64,000 bases of DNA from Pelethousia sp034928145 (GTDB lineage: Bacteria > Bacillota > Clostridia > Christensenellales > CAG-138): positions 1-64,000 of the forward strand of contig JAYFPE010000040.1 in the NCBI GenBank assembly GCA_034928145.1, in the 5' to 3' direction. A model generated the notes under the pieces. That model was not told the origin of the DNA. It worked only from the letters and a program-made list of their open reading frames with translations, and made no database searches. A program made the position numbers and the translations under genes. Positions 1-7,040 of this stretch are shown piece by piece. Position 1 is the stretch's first letter; each line of letters starts with the position of its first letter.

Positions 1-106
1 AATTCACCGCTGCGTCAATTTTCCGCAGCAGGTGTTCCTTGGGCACGAGGCTTTCCATATCCACAATCTCTACTACGCCCCGCTCCATTTTCCCCCGCGT
101 CAGCAT
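1..106 (-). CDS. IS1182-family transposase, N-terminal fragment (cut by window edge)
   Basis: Reading the minus strand from ATG at 106 gives about 35 codons open to the window edge. The peptide contains VDMESLVPKEHLLRKIDAAV, which resembles the conserved N-terminus of IS1182-type DDE transposases (a V-P-K-[DE]-H-L-L-R-K-I-D core). A purine-rich AGAGGG lies just upstream of the ATG. Only the first ~35 residues are in the window, so neither the catalytic DDE core nor intactness can be judged. The outer end of the element must lie between 107 and tRNA-Asn at 339, but I could not define its terminal inverted repeat. Confidence 0.7.
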   Translation of the reverse strand, partial: MLTRGKMERGVVEIVDMESLVPKEHLLRKIDAAVN

Positions 107-135
107 CCATATCACCCTCTTATATTCTACCTCTT

Positions 136-172
136 ATATGATAAAAAGCCCAGCCATTGCTGGACTTTTTCG
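136..172. terminator. Hairpin upstream of the transposase start
   Basis: An A-rich/T-rich imperfect inverted repeat (AAAAAGCCCAGC / GCTGGACTTTTT around a CATT loop, one mismatch) can act as an intrinsic terminator on either strand. It lies outside the transposase reading frame and could insulate the element from flanking transcription, as is common at insertion sequence ends. Confidence 0.5.
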
Positions 173-182
173 ACAGGCTGGA

Positions 183-206
183 GGGAGCCATTTTGGCTCC
201 CTTACT
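183..206. terminator. Perfect 7-bp hairpin near the presumed IS end
   Basis: GGGAGCC / GGCTCCC around ATTTT, followed by TTACTTATT on the plus strand. It is a plausible second terminator or part of the insertion sequence end. No gene lies between here and the tRNA promoter. Confidence 0.4.
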
Positions 207-295
207 TATTATACCCGGCGCGCGCAGGCACGGCATAATGCCGTTCTGCATAATGTGAAAGGAGCGGCCAGGCCGAATTATTTTCAAAAGAGGGC

Positions 296-324
296 TTGCA
301 AAAAGTCTGTAAATGATGTATCAT
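296..324 (+). promoter_or_regulatory. Predicted sigma-A promoter of tRNA-Asn
   Basis: TTGCAA (296-301), 17-bp spacer, TATCAT (319-324), 14 bp before the mature tRNA 5' end. The same -35 and -10 hexamers with the same spacing occur before lepA at 63824. Confidence 0.55.
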
Positions 325-338
325 AATTCGCGTACCAT

Positions 339-414
339 TCCTCCTTAGCTCAGTCGGTAGAGCATGCGGCTGTTAACCGCAGTGTCGTTGGTTCGAGTCC
401 AACAGGGGGAGCCA
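339..414 (+). tRNA. tRNA-Asn (anticodon GTT)
   Basis: A complete cloverleaf can be drawn. The acceptor stem is TCCTCCT (339-345) paired with AGGGGGA (404-410) with one T-G wobble; the D arm contains GCTCAGTCGGTAGAGC; the anticodon stem is TGCGG/CCGCA around CTGTTAA with anticodon GTT at 372-374; the T arm is GTTGG-TTCGAGT-CCAAC. The discriminator base is G and the CCA is encoded (412-414). A terminator follows immediately, so it is a single-tRNA transcription unit. Confidence 0.97.
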
Positions 415-417
415 AAT

Positions 418-450
418 AAAATGACCGCCATTCGGCGGTCATTTTATTTT
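418..450 (+). terminator. Intrinsic terminator of tRNA-Asn
   Basis: AAAATGACCGCC / GGCGGTCATTTT hairpin with an ATTC loop, followed by ATTTT. The strong stem and T tract sit directly after the tRNA 3' end. Confidence 0.9.
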
Positions 451-517
451 AGTTCCTCCAATAACTTCTTTTCGCGAATGAACCCTAAAATGTGAATCCC
501 ATATACTGACATAGAAG

Positions 518-533
518 AGGTCTTTCGAGACCT
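518..533 (+). other. Small hairpin in the 5' leader of the collagen-like gene
   Basis: AGGTCT-TTCG-AGACCT is a perfect 6-bp stem on a stable UUCG-type loop, 37 bp before the ATG of the following gene. It may stabilise the mRNA; no function is claimed. Confidence 0.4.
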
Positions 534-570
534 ATCAAATTATGCTTATTTGCAGAAAGGATATCGCAAT

Positions 571-2205
571 ATGCAAAACAATTATAATGGACGCAACGAA
601 TATGAATATAGACGGAACGATGCATACGGATGCGGCATGTGCCCAGTCAGCTGCCGCTGGCCCTGTGGTCAATGCGGCCCCTGCTGCCCACCTGGCCCGC
701 CGGGCCCTCCCGGCCCTCCCGGCCCGCAAGGCCCCCGTGGTTTTCGCGGGGATACCGGCCCAATGGGGCCTATAGGCCCGCGCGGCCCTATGGGCTTCCC
801 GGGTCCCCCTGGGGCGCAAGGCCCTGCCGGTGATCCTGGTCCCGCTGGCCCGCAAGGCGTTCCTGGCCCTGCTGGGTCTCCCGGCCCTGCCGGTGCGCAA
901 GGCCCTGCCGGTGCGCAAGGCCCTGCTGGCCCCCAAGGCGCAACAGGCGCTACCGGGGCTACCGGGGCTCCTGGCCCTGCCGGTGCGCAGGGTCCCGCTG
1001 GAGATACCGGTCCTCAAGGTCCGCAAGGCCCTGCCGGCCCTGCTGGCCCTCAAGGCGTTGCCGGCCCTGCCGGTGCGCAGGGTCCCACTGGAGATACCGG
1101 TCCTCAAGGTCCGCAAGGCCCTGCCGGCCCTGCTGGCCCTCAAGGTGCTGCCGGTCCTGCCGGCCCGCAAGGTCCTGCCGGTGATACAGGTCCTGCCGGC
1201 CCCCAAGGGGCAACAGGCGCTACCGGGGCTCCTGGCCCTGCCGGTGCGCAGGGGCCCGCTGGTGATCCTGGCCCTGCTGGGGCGCAAGGTGTTCCTGGCC
1301 CTTCTGGGACTCCCGGTCCTGCCGGTGCACAAGGCCCCGCTGGCGATACTGGTCCGCAAGGTCCTGCCGGTCCTACTGGTCCTCAAGGCGCTGCTGGCCC
1401 TGCCGGTGCGCAAGGCCCCGCTGGCGATACTGGTCCGCAAGGTCCTGCCGGGCCTACTGGTCCTCAAGGCGCTGCCGGCCCTGCCGGTGCGCAAGGGCCC
1501 GCTGGCGATACTGGTCCGCAAGGTCCGCAAGGCCCTGCCGGTCCTGCTGGCCCCCAAGGCGTTGCCGGTCCTGCCGGTCCTCAAGGTCCTGCCGGTGCCG
1601 CTGGCCCTGCCGGCCCAGAAGGTCCCGCCGGTCCTGAGGGCCCCGAAGGCCCCGCTGGCCCCGCTGGCCCTCCGGGGCTTGACGGCGCCGGAGCAATCAT
1701 TCCGTTTGCTTCGGGTCTTCCCGTTGCACCGACAACGATTGCACTGGGACTTGTCGGATTGCCTGCGGTTGTCGCCTTTGGCAACAGCACTGTCTTGCCC
1801 AACGTTCTGGGCGCAACAATCGATCTGACCGGTGCGGACGGACTGCTGGCAAATATGGCGTTTTCTATGCCTAGAGACGGTACTATTACCGATATTACGG
1901 CATATTTCAGCGTCGTGCTCGGCCTGACTTTGCTTGGAACGGATTTGACAGTTCACGCTCAACTCTATCAATCGACCACGCCCGACAATACGTTTACGCC
2001 TATTGCCGGAACCGATATCGCCCTAACGCCGACTTTAAGCGGCATCATCAACGTTGGGGACATTGCCTCCGGCACGCTCTCGGGGTTAAACATCCCGGTA
2101 GCGGCCGAAACAAGGCTTTTGATGGTATTTTCGGTTACGGCCGCCGGTGTTTCGCTCATTAACATACTTACCGGCTATGCCAGTGGCGGTGTCAATATCG
2201 TGTAA
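571..2205 (+). CDS. Collagen-like exosporium protein with BclB-type C-terminal domain
   Basis: 544 residues. The N-terminal ~41 residues are Asn/Tyr/Arg-rich and then Cys-rich (CGMCPVSC...CGQCGPCCPP), followed by an uninterrupted Gly-X-Y tract to about residue 373 dominated by GPAGPQGP, GDTGPQ and GATGATG triplets, as in spore filament proteins. The C-terminal ~170 residues (PFASGLPVAPTTI...LVGLPAVVAFGNS...IDLTGADG...RDGTITDITAYFS...QTRLLMVFS-like) match the BclB C-terminal domain of exosporium glycoproteins, a probable trimerisation head. I chose ATG 571 over TTG 550 because AGAAAGGA lies 9 bp upstream of 571. No signal peptide is visible, as expected for proteins assembled onto spores from the mother cell. 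The DNA holds internal direct repeats (see separate entries). The long antisense open frame is a by-product of the GC-rich repeat. Confidence 0.9.
   Translation: MQNNYNGRNEYEYRRNDAYGCGMCPVSCRWPCGQCGPCCPPGPPGPPGPPGPQGPRGFRGDTGPMGPIGPRGPMGFPGPPGAQGPAGDPGPAGPQGVPGPAGSPGPAGAQGPAGAQGPAGPQGATGATGATGAPGPAGAQGPAGDTGPQGPQGPAGPAGPQGVAGPAGAQGPTGDTGPQGPQGPAGPAGPQGAAGPAGPQGPAGDTGPAGPQGATGATGAPGPAGAQGPAGDPGPAGAQGVPGPSGTPGPAGAQGPAGDTGPQGPAGPTGPQGAAGPAGAQGPAGDTGPQGPAGPTGPQGAAGPAGAQGPAGDTGPQGPQGPAGPAGPQGVAGPAGPQGPAGAAGPAGPEGPAGPEGPEGPAGPAGPPGLDGAGAIIPFASGLPVAPTTIALGLVGLPAVVAFGNSTVLPNVLGATIDLTGADGLLANMAFSMPRDGTITDITAYFSVVLGLTLLGTDLTVHAQLYQSTTPDNTFTPIAGTDIALTPTLSGIINVGDIASGTLSGLNIPVAAETRLLMVFSVTAAGVSLINILTGYASGGVNIV
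985..1164 (+). repeat. 90-bp direct repeat pair inside the collagen-like gene
   Basis: Positions 985-1074 and 1075-1164 are near-identical 90-bp units (30 residues each, starting at GCG CAG GGT CCC). In-frame multiples of 9 bp preserve the Gly-X-Y register, so copy number can change without a frameshift. Confidence 0.75.
1327..1488 (+). repeat. 81-bp tandem repeat pair inside the collagen-like gene
   Basis: Units 1327-1407 and 1408-1488 differ at only a few bases, and a third partial unit starts at 1489. Each encodes 27 residues (GAQGPAGDTGPQGP... type; the unit drawn here begins at the Ala codon). This is a probable length-polymorphic tract. Confidence 0.8.
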
Positions 2206-2442
2206 TTTTAGATGCTTTCCGTAAAGCCATGCGTAGACGGTGCGCATCCCGCTTTTACGGGTAGCGATAAATGAGACCCTCCGAATATTCGGCAAAATAG
2301 CGCAAGCTGCTTTGCCGGCAAACAGAACCTCTTAGTAAATGAGAGGTTCTCGCTGCGTAAAGAGCCAAAGGTTTCAGGGAGCCTCTGGGCCACGTAGTCG
2401 TGTAAATGTTCGTTCCCTCAAGATAAGGATATACAAAAGAAT
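2206..2442. other. Non-coding stretch after the collagen-like gene
   Basis: No ORF with a credible ribosome-binding site on either strand. It contains a hairpin AGAACCTCT / AGAGGTTCT (about 2325-2352) and smaller inverted repeats (CCCG..CGGG near 2249, CCGAATATTCGG near 2280). No promoter was recognised. Confidence 0.5.
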
Positions 2443-2480
2443 CGCCGCCATCCCAAACAAGGTGGCGGCAAATTTTATTT
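2443..2480. terminator. Probable bidirectional terminator between convergent genes
   Basis: CGCCGCCA / TGGCGGC(A) stem around TCCCAAACAAGG. On the plus strand AATTTTATTT follows; on the minus strand GATTCTTTTG follows. It sits 11 bp beyond the stop of the minus-strand lyase and about 240 bp beyond the collagen-like gene, so it probably serves both. Confidence 0.7.
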
Positions 2481-2491
2481 AGGCAATGATA

Positions 2492-3940
2492 TTATAGGCT
2501 CTCCCCGAAATCCTCCCTGAATTTAGCGGCCAGCTTTTTTTGCCAATCGCCGATAGCTTCCAGGCGGCCGAAGAAGAAACGCAAACTAGCGGGCTCTTCG
2601 ACCCAGCGCAGGCCGCCGACGAGGCGGCGGTTGGCGTGCAGCCAAGCGATGCGATCCACCGCGTACTTTACTTGGGACATGGTGAAAACGCGGCGGGGGA
2701 GGGCCAGACGCAGCAGCTCCACGGAGGCTAGAGGCTCGGTTCCATCCGGCTCGCGCTGCTCGGAGAGGGTGCCGCGCTCCATGCCGCGGATGCCGCCTGC
2801 GATAAAGAGCGCCGCGCCCAGCGCGCCGGCCGGGTATTGCCGCTGGTCGATATGGTCGAGGAACTCCAGCGCGTTAAGGTGGCAGCCAAGGCCGCCCGCC
2901 GGGGTGACCACGGGTACGCCGCGCGCCATCAGCTCGTTGCACATGAATTCGATGAACAGCGGTCCTTGGTCGATCACATCCTCATCCATGGTTTCTTCGA
3001 GGCCCACGGTGATGGCCTCCATCTCGCGCACGCTCATACCGCCATAGGTAAGGAAACCCTCAAACATGGGCACCAGCTCGCGCATGCGCTCCATCATGGC
3101 CTTTTCGCGGATGCAGATGCCGCCGCCCCGGGCAAAGCCCAACTTGCGGGCGGAGAAGTAGAGGATATCGAACTCATCTGCCAGGGCGCGGGTGATCTCA
3201 CGGATGGACATATCCTTACAGGCCGCCTCGCGTACCTTGATGAAGTGCAGGTTATCCTGTAAAAGGCTGGCGTCCAGCACGGTGATAATGCCGTTTTTAC
3301 GGGCCAGGGCGCAGGCGGCCCGGCAGTTTTCCAGGCTGAAGGGCTGGCCGCCGATGAGGTTGGTGCCCGCTTCCAGGCGCAGGAAGGCGATATTTTCAGC
3401 GCCCGCTTTCCGGATGGAGGCTGTGAGCTTATCAAGGTCGATATTGCCCTTAAATGGGTGGTTACTGGTGGTTTTGAGCCCTTCGCCGATCACCAGCTCT
3501 TCAACGCTGCCGCCCATGCGGGTGATGTGGGCCTTGGTGGTGGTGAAGTGGAAGTTCATCAGCGCCACGGAGCCGGGGGTGACAAAGGTTTGGGCCAGGA
3601 TGTTCTCCGCTGCCCGGCCCTGGTGGACGGGGAGGAAGAACTCCATACCGAAAATCTCACGCACCTTATCCTCCAGGCGGGTGAAGGTAGCGCTGCCTGC
3701 ATAGCTATCGTCGCAAACCATCATGGCGGCCATCTGCTGGTCGCTCATGGCGTTTACGCCGCTGTCTGTGAGCATATCCAAAAAGATATCCTTGTTTTTA
3801 AGCAGGAAGGTGTTGTTGCCGGCCTCCTGAATGGCCTCCAGCCGCCGCTCCACAGGGGGCAGATTCAGTTTTTGCACCACGCGCACCTTATGCATCTCCA
3901 GGGGGAACTGTTCGCCGCCGAAAAAGGTTACGTTTGCCAT
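2492..3940 (-). CDS. Tyrosine phenol-lyase-like beta-eliminating lyase (PLP)
   Basis: 482 residues, fold-type I PLP lyase of the tryptophanase/tyrosine phenol-lyase family. The Schiff-base lysine is K266 in SARKLGF; Y80 in SYAGS corresponds to the family's catalytic Tyr; VHQGRAAEN and R411 (RLALPRR) are family motifs. The residues that separate the two enzymes favour tyrosine phenol-lyase: R389 in GMERG matches its phenol-contacting Arg381, F455 in LRFF matches Phe448 (His463 in tryptophanase), and FTTT at 132-135 matches its Thr124 region. One oddity is L226 in DASLLQDN, where both characterised families carry an Arg near the cofactor (Arg217 of tyrosine phenol-lyase). ATG 3940 is preferred over 3961 because AAGGAGAG lies just upstream of it. 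Expected reaction: reversible L-tyrosine to phenol, pyruvate and ammonia. A T-box leader precedes it. Substrate is inferred, not shown. Confidence 0.72.
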   Translation of the reverse strand: MANVTFFGGEQFPLEMHKVRVVQKLNLPPVERRLEAIQEAGNNTFLLKNKDIFLDMLTDSGVNAMSDQQMAAMMVCDDSYAGSATFTRLEDKVREIFGMEFFLPVHQGRAAENILAQTFVTPGSVALMNFHFTTTKAHITRMGGSVEELVIGEGLKTTSNHPFKGNIDLDKLTASIRKAGAENIAFLRLEAGTNLIGGQPFSLENCRAACALARKNGIITVLDASLLQDNLHFIKVREAACKDMSIREITRALADEFDILYFSARKLGFARGGGICIREKAMMERMRELVPMFEGFLTYGGMSVREMEAITVGLEETMDEDVIDQGPLFIEFMCNELMARGVPVVTPAGGLGCHLNALEFLDHIDQRQYPAGALGAALFIAGGIRGMERGTLSEQREPDGTEPLASVELLRLALPRRVFTMSQVKYAVDRIAWLHANRRLVGGLRWVEEPASLRFFFGRLEAIGDWQKKLAAKFREDFGESL

Positions 3941-3990
3941 GGTTATTTCTCTCCTTACCATAATAAATTCTTTTGGCGTTCGCGGAGAGG

Positions 3991-4286
3991 AAACAAAAAA
4001 GCGCCCGTCCCCCGCAAGAGGACGAGCGCCAAATCCCGTGTTACCACCTCAATTTACCAACGCCTCACGGCGCAGGCCTTTTCGAGTACCCGGCGCAAAG
4101 AGAGAAGCGCCTATACCCTATCACGATAACGGGTGAATCCGTCCCGGCCTACTGGGCTGTGATGCCGTTCGGCGGGAGGCTGTGGCGTGTATTCCCGGGT
4201 GGTTCCTTACCGGCTTTCACCAGCCGCCGGCTCTCTGGAAGGCCCGTTCACGGTACTATTTCGCCGTCATTGCCTGTCGCTTATTG
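3991..4286 (-). promoter_or_regulatory. T-box riboswitch, apparent tyrosine specifier (TAC)
   Basis: On the minus strand the leader has the stem I signature AGAGAGCCGG...GGTGAAAGCCGG (about 4200-4230), then GGGAATACA with candidate specifier TAC at 4191-4189. The T-box element GGTGGTAACACGGG is at 4048-4035, followed by a terminator hairpin GGCGCTCGTCC / GGACGGGCGC at 4030-4001 with six Ts. In the T-box bulge the TGGT contacts the tRNA 3' end, so the discriminator base should be A. That fits tRNA-Tyr and argues against tRNA-Trp, which usually has G. Uncharged tRNA should favour antitermination and expression of the lyase, whose ATG is about 50 bp further on. The T-box identity is firm; the amino acid is an inference. 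Confidence 0.88.
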
Positions 4287-4292
4287 AAAGCT

Positions 4293-4322
4293 AGTATAAA
4301 GCATATATCCCACTCTTGTCAA
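4293..4322 (-). promoter_or_regulatory. Sigma-A promoter of the T-box/lyase transcript
   Basis: Minus strand: TTGACA (4322-4317), 18-bp spacer, TATACT (4298-4293). It lies at the correct distance upstream of the T-box leader and 20 bp downstream of the neighbouring DUF1294 gene's stop, so the lyase has its own promoter. Confidence 0.8.
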
Positions 4323-4341
4323 CCCGAAAATTTATATCATC

Positions 4342-4650
4342 TTAGGCATTCACGAGAAGGTAAATGAGCAAGCTGTAAACGGCCAGGTTCAATAGAAGCA
4401 GGGCGGGCATGCCTATTGTGAAAGGGCGGTGGAGCGTTTTATGCCGAAAAACGCGCATGCCGAGGATAGCGCCCGGCGCGCCGCCCAGCGCGGCGGCGAG
4501 GAAGAGGCGCTTTTCCGGGATCCGAAACTTGCCCTTGCGGGCCCGGGCTTTATCTACGCCCATCAGGGTAAAAGCCCAGAGGCTGGAAAGGGCAGCCCAG
4601 GCAAGCAGCAGGGCCAGGCCCCCCTTAGCGGCGGTGTGCAAGCTGCTCAT
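4342..4650 (-). CDS. DUF1294 family small membrane protein
   Basis: 102 residues. An N-terminal hydrophobic helix (GLALLLAWAALSSLWAF) is followed by the DUF1294 core: GVDKARARKGKFRIPEKRL, then AALGGAPGAILGM and FRHKT, and a C-terminal membrane helix. The family is conserved but lacks an established function. Its ATG lies inside the end of the TtcA-like gene (26-bp overlap), so translation is probably coupled to that gene. Confidence 0.85.
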   Translation of the reverse strand: MSSLHTAAKGGLALLLAWAALSSLWAFTLMGVDKARARKGKFRIPEKRLFLAAALGGAPGAILGMRVFRHKTLHRPFTIGMPALLLLNLAVYSLLIYLLVNA

Positions 4651-5416
4651 AGGCGATGCGCTCGTTTTCGCTCATATCGGCAATGTCGCGGGGCGGCAGG
4701 CGCAGTCTGTCCCACATGCCGTATTTGTGGGTATCGGCAATGGCGTTCATGAAGCGCTCCTCGGGGTTGGGCACGAAGCGGGTGAAATATTTGATGACTT
4801 CCTTCATATCCTCCCGCTTGGTCTGGCCGGCTACGGGGCAGTTGGACTTGCAGATGGGCAACTCCAGCCGTTTGGCCGTGGAGAGGGCATATTTTTCCGG
4901 CAGGAAGATCAAGGGGCGAATCACCGTCACCTCCTTGCGGCCTAGGTAGGTGACGGGGCCGAAGGTGTTGAGCCTGCTCTCGTAGATAAGGCTGAGGAAA
5001 AAGGTTTCGATCACATCGTCCCGGTTATGGCCGAGGGCAACGAGATTGCAGCCCCGCGCCACGGCCGCGTCGTTGAGCGCGCCGCGGCGGAATTTGGAGC
5101 AGAGCGCGCAGGGGTGGCTTTCCTTGCGCACGTCGAACACAATCTCGCCGATATCGGTTTTGATGATATCGAGGGGCACGCCGATGGTCTCCGCCCAAGC
5201 TTGCACGGGCCCGAAATCCTGATTGGAGATGCCAAGATCCAGCATCACGCCCATCACTTCATAAGGTACCTTGGAAAACATTTGATAGAGCTTGAGCCCA
5301 TAGAGGAGCAGGAGGCTGTCCTTGCCTCCGGAGACGCCCACGCAGACCTTATCGCCGGGCCGCAGCATATGATAGCGCTCATCCGCCCTGCGGATGCAGC
5401 CTAAGACACGTTTCAT
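4625..5416 (-). CDS. TtcA/TilS-type tRNA-modifying ATP pyrophosphatase (probable tRNA 2-thiocytidine synthase family)
   Basis: 263 residues. The PP-loop SGGKDS lies at about residue 29-34 after a short N-terminal helix; CALC at about 110 and a later Cys in CKSNCPV are the pairs expected to bind an iron-sulfur cluster in TtcA-type enzymes. Such proteins activate a tRNA base with ATP and insert sulfur. I chose ATG 5416 because the homology begins there and GAAAGG lies 11 bp upstream; the frame is open for another 245 codons upstream but that region is the riboswitch and metK. Exact target base (C32 or another) is not determined by sequence alone. Confidence 0.82.
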   Translation of the reverse strand: MKRVLGCIRRADERYHMLRPGDKVCVGVSGGKDSLLLLYGLKLYQMFSKVPYEVMGVMLDLGISNQDFGPVQAWAETIGVPLDIIKTDIGEIVFDVRKESHPCALCSKFRRGALNDAAVARGCNLVALGHNRDDVIETFFLSLIYESRLNTFGPVTYLGRKEVTVIRPLIFLPEKYALSTAKRLELPICKSNCPVAGQTKREDMKEVIKYFTRFVPNPEERFMNAIADTHKYGMWDRLRLPPRDIADMSENERIAYEQLAHRR

Positions 5417-5446
5417 CGCATAATTGCCTTTCGATTTTTTCACCCT

Positions 5447-5476
5447 ATTATAGCCCGGCCACGCATATTGACGCAA
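5447..5476 (-). promoter_or_regulatory. Promoter of the TtcA-like/DUF1294 operon
   Basis: Minus strand: TTGCGT (5476-5471), 18-bp spacer, TATAAT (5452-5447). Its -35 box shares three base pairs with the -35 box of the divergent metK promoter. Confidence 0.6.
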
Positions 5477-5496
5477 TGAGGAATTCATGCTAGAAT
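5468..5496 (+). promoter_or_regulatory. Promoter of the SAM riboswitch/metK transcript
   Basis: TTGACG (5468-5473), 17-bp spacer, TAGAAT (5491-5496). Transcription would begin near 5503, about 15 bp before the riboswitch P1 helix. Confidence 0.7.
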
Positions 5497-5518
5497 AATA
5501 GCAGAAAACCGAATAGCG

Positions 5519-5668
5519 TCTTATCAAGAGCGGCGGAGGGACCGGCCCTGTGAAGCCCGACAACCTGCTCCCCTTTCCAAGGGGGCGTAAGGTGCCAATT
5601 CCGGCAGCGCCAGAGCGCTGAGAGATGAGATAAGGACCTCCTTGCCTCATCTGCGCATGAGGTTTTTT
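5519..5668 (+). promoter_or_regulatory. SAM-I (S-box) riboswitch with terminator
   Basis: The canonical core is present in order: CTTATCAAGAG, CGGAGGGACCGGCCC, TGAAGCCCGACAACC, AGGTGCCAATTCCGGCAG and GAGAGATGAGA closing P1. It is followed by the terminator CCTCAT-CTGCGC-ATGAGG with seven Ts (5645-5669). High S-adenosylmethionine should stabilise the aptamer and allow termination before metK, giving end-product control of its own synthase. Confidence 0.96.
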
Positions 5669-5695
5669 TATTTCACTTTCAAGGAGGATACGACC

Positions 5696-6868
5696 ATGAC
5701 AAAGCGACTCTTCACCTCGGAATCCGTCACCGAGGGCCACCCCGATAAGGTATGCGACTGCATTTCCGATTCCATGCTGGACGCCATGCTGGAGGCGGAT
5801 CCCGCTTCCCGGGTGGCCTGCGAATGCGCCGCCACCACCGGCATGGTGCTGGTGATGGGCGAGGTCACCACCGATTGCTATGTGGATATCCCGCGCCTGG
5901 TGCGGGAGGTGGTGGGCCATATCGGCTACGACAGGCAGGATCTCGGCTTTGACAGCCATACCCTGGCCGTAATCACCGCCCTCAACGGCCAATCTCCGGA
6001 TATCGCCCTGGGGGTGGATCGATCCTTCGAGGCTAAGCACGGCCAAACGGAGGCGGCTTTCTCCATCGGCGCGGGGGATCAGGGCATGATGTTCGGCTAT
6101 GCCTGCGACGAGACCTCGGAGCTGATGCCCCTGCCCATCTCGTTGGCCCATACCCTATGCAGGCGGCTCACCGAAGTTCGGCGGCAGGGAACTTTGGCCT
6201 ACCTTAGGCCGGATGGCAAAAGCCAGGTGACTGTGGAATACGACGGCGACAGGCCCGTAGCCGTGGATACGGTGGTGATCTCCGCCCAGCACAACCCGGA
6301 TGTGGACATGGAACAACTGCGGGAAGATCTCATCCAGCATGTGATCCGGCCCGTGATTCCGGAGCAGTACTGGCGGGAGGATACCCGGGTGTTCGTCAAC
6401 CCCACGGGGCGCTTCGTCATCGGCGGCCCGCATGGGGATAGCGGTCTCACAGGCCGCAAGATCATCGTGGATACCTATGGCGGCTATGCCCGCCATGGCG
6501 GCGGCTGCTTCTCCGGCAAGGATCCCACTAAGGTGGATCGGAGCGCGGCCTATGCGGCCCGCTATGCGGCAAAGAATATCGTGGCCGCGGGCCTCGCGAA
6601 GCGATGCGAAATCCAACTGGCCTATGCCATCGGCGTGGCACGGCCCGTGAGCGTGCTGGTGGATACCCAGGGAACCGGAAAGCTAGAGGATTCCGCCATC
6701 GAGGCGCTGGTGCAAAAGCACCTCGATTTGCGGCCCGAAGCCATCATTGAGCGGCTGGGCCTCAGGCGTCCTATCTACAGGCAAACGGCCGCCTACGGCC
6801 ACTTCGGCCGGGCCGATCTGAATCTCCCCTGGGAGGCGCTGGATTTGGTTCAGGCCCTTCGCGGCTGA
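5696..6868 (+). CDS. metK: S-adenosylmethionine synthetase
   Basis: 390 residues, full length. Makes S-adenosylmethionine from methionine and ATP. Visible motifs are the N-terminal FTSESVTEGHPDKVCD methionine/ATP loop, GAGDQGMMFGYA with the P-loop-like signature near residue 114, and GGPHGDSGLTGRKIIVDTYGG near 245. ATG 5696 is preceded by AAGGAGG at optimal spacing, just after the riboswitch terminator. No downstream gene is clearly co-transcribed. Confidence 0.97.
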   Translation: MTKRLFTSESVTEGHPDKVCDCISDSMLDAMLEADPASRVACECAATTGMVLVMGEVTTDCYVDIPRLVREVVGHIGYDRQDLGFDSHTLAVITALNGQSPDIALGVDRSFEAKHGQTEAAFSIGAGDQGMMFGYACDETSELMPLPISLAHTLCRRLTEVRRQGTLAYLRPDGKSQVTVEYDGDRPVAVDTVVISAQHNPDVDMEQLREDLIQHVIRPVIPEQYWREDTRVFVNPTGRFVIGGPHGDSGLTGRKIIVDTYGGYARHGGGCFSGKDPTKVDRSAAYAARYAAKNIVAAGLAKRCEIQLAYAIGVARPVSVLVDTQGTGKLEDSAIEALVQKHLDLRPEAIIERLGLRRPIYRQTAAYGHFGRADLNLPWEALDLVQALRG

Positions 6869-7040
6869 TAAAGCCGTTGCTTCGCGCCCCGCGGCCAATG
6901 TTGCGCAGTGGGGCGCTTTTGAATTGCGGTGGAAATTTGAACTTTTAGGCTTTTTGCCAAAGCGGGGATTTCCCCATTGCCCTGGCCGCCACATTGAGGG
7001 TATAATAAAACTACCAAATCAAAGCAGGGAGGGGTTTATC

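Noticed and set aside
535..1971. Long antisense open frame opposite the collagen-like gene
   Set aside because: It is the expected shadow of GC-rich Gly-X-Y codons. It has no ribosome-binding site and its Arg/Ser/Thr/Gly-rich translation has no domain.
2492..3940. Calling the lyase tryptophanase (tnaA)
   Set aside because: The histidine that marks tryptophanase is Phe here and the tyrosine phenol-lyase Arg is present; the T-box also points away from tryptophan.
3985..4290. Plus-strand open frames across the T-box leader
   Set aside because: They lie in a clear structured regulatory RNA on the other strand and lack ribosome-binding sites.
5417..6151. N-terminal extension of the TtcA-like frame through the riboswitch and metK
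   Set aside because: The homology starts at 5416 and the upstream part is antisense to the SAM riboswitch and metK.
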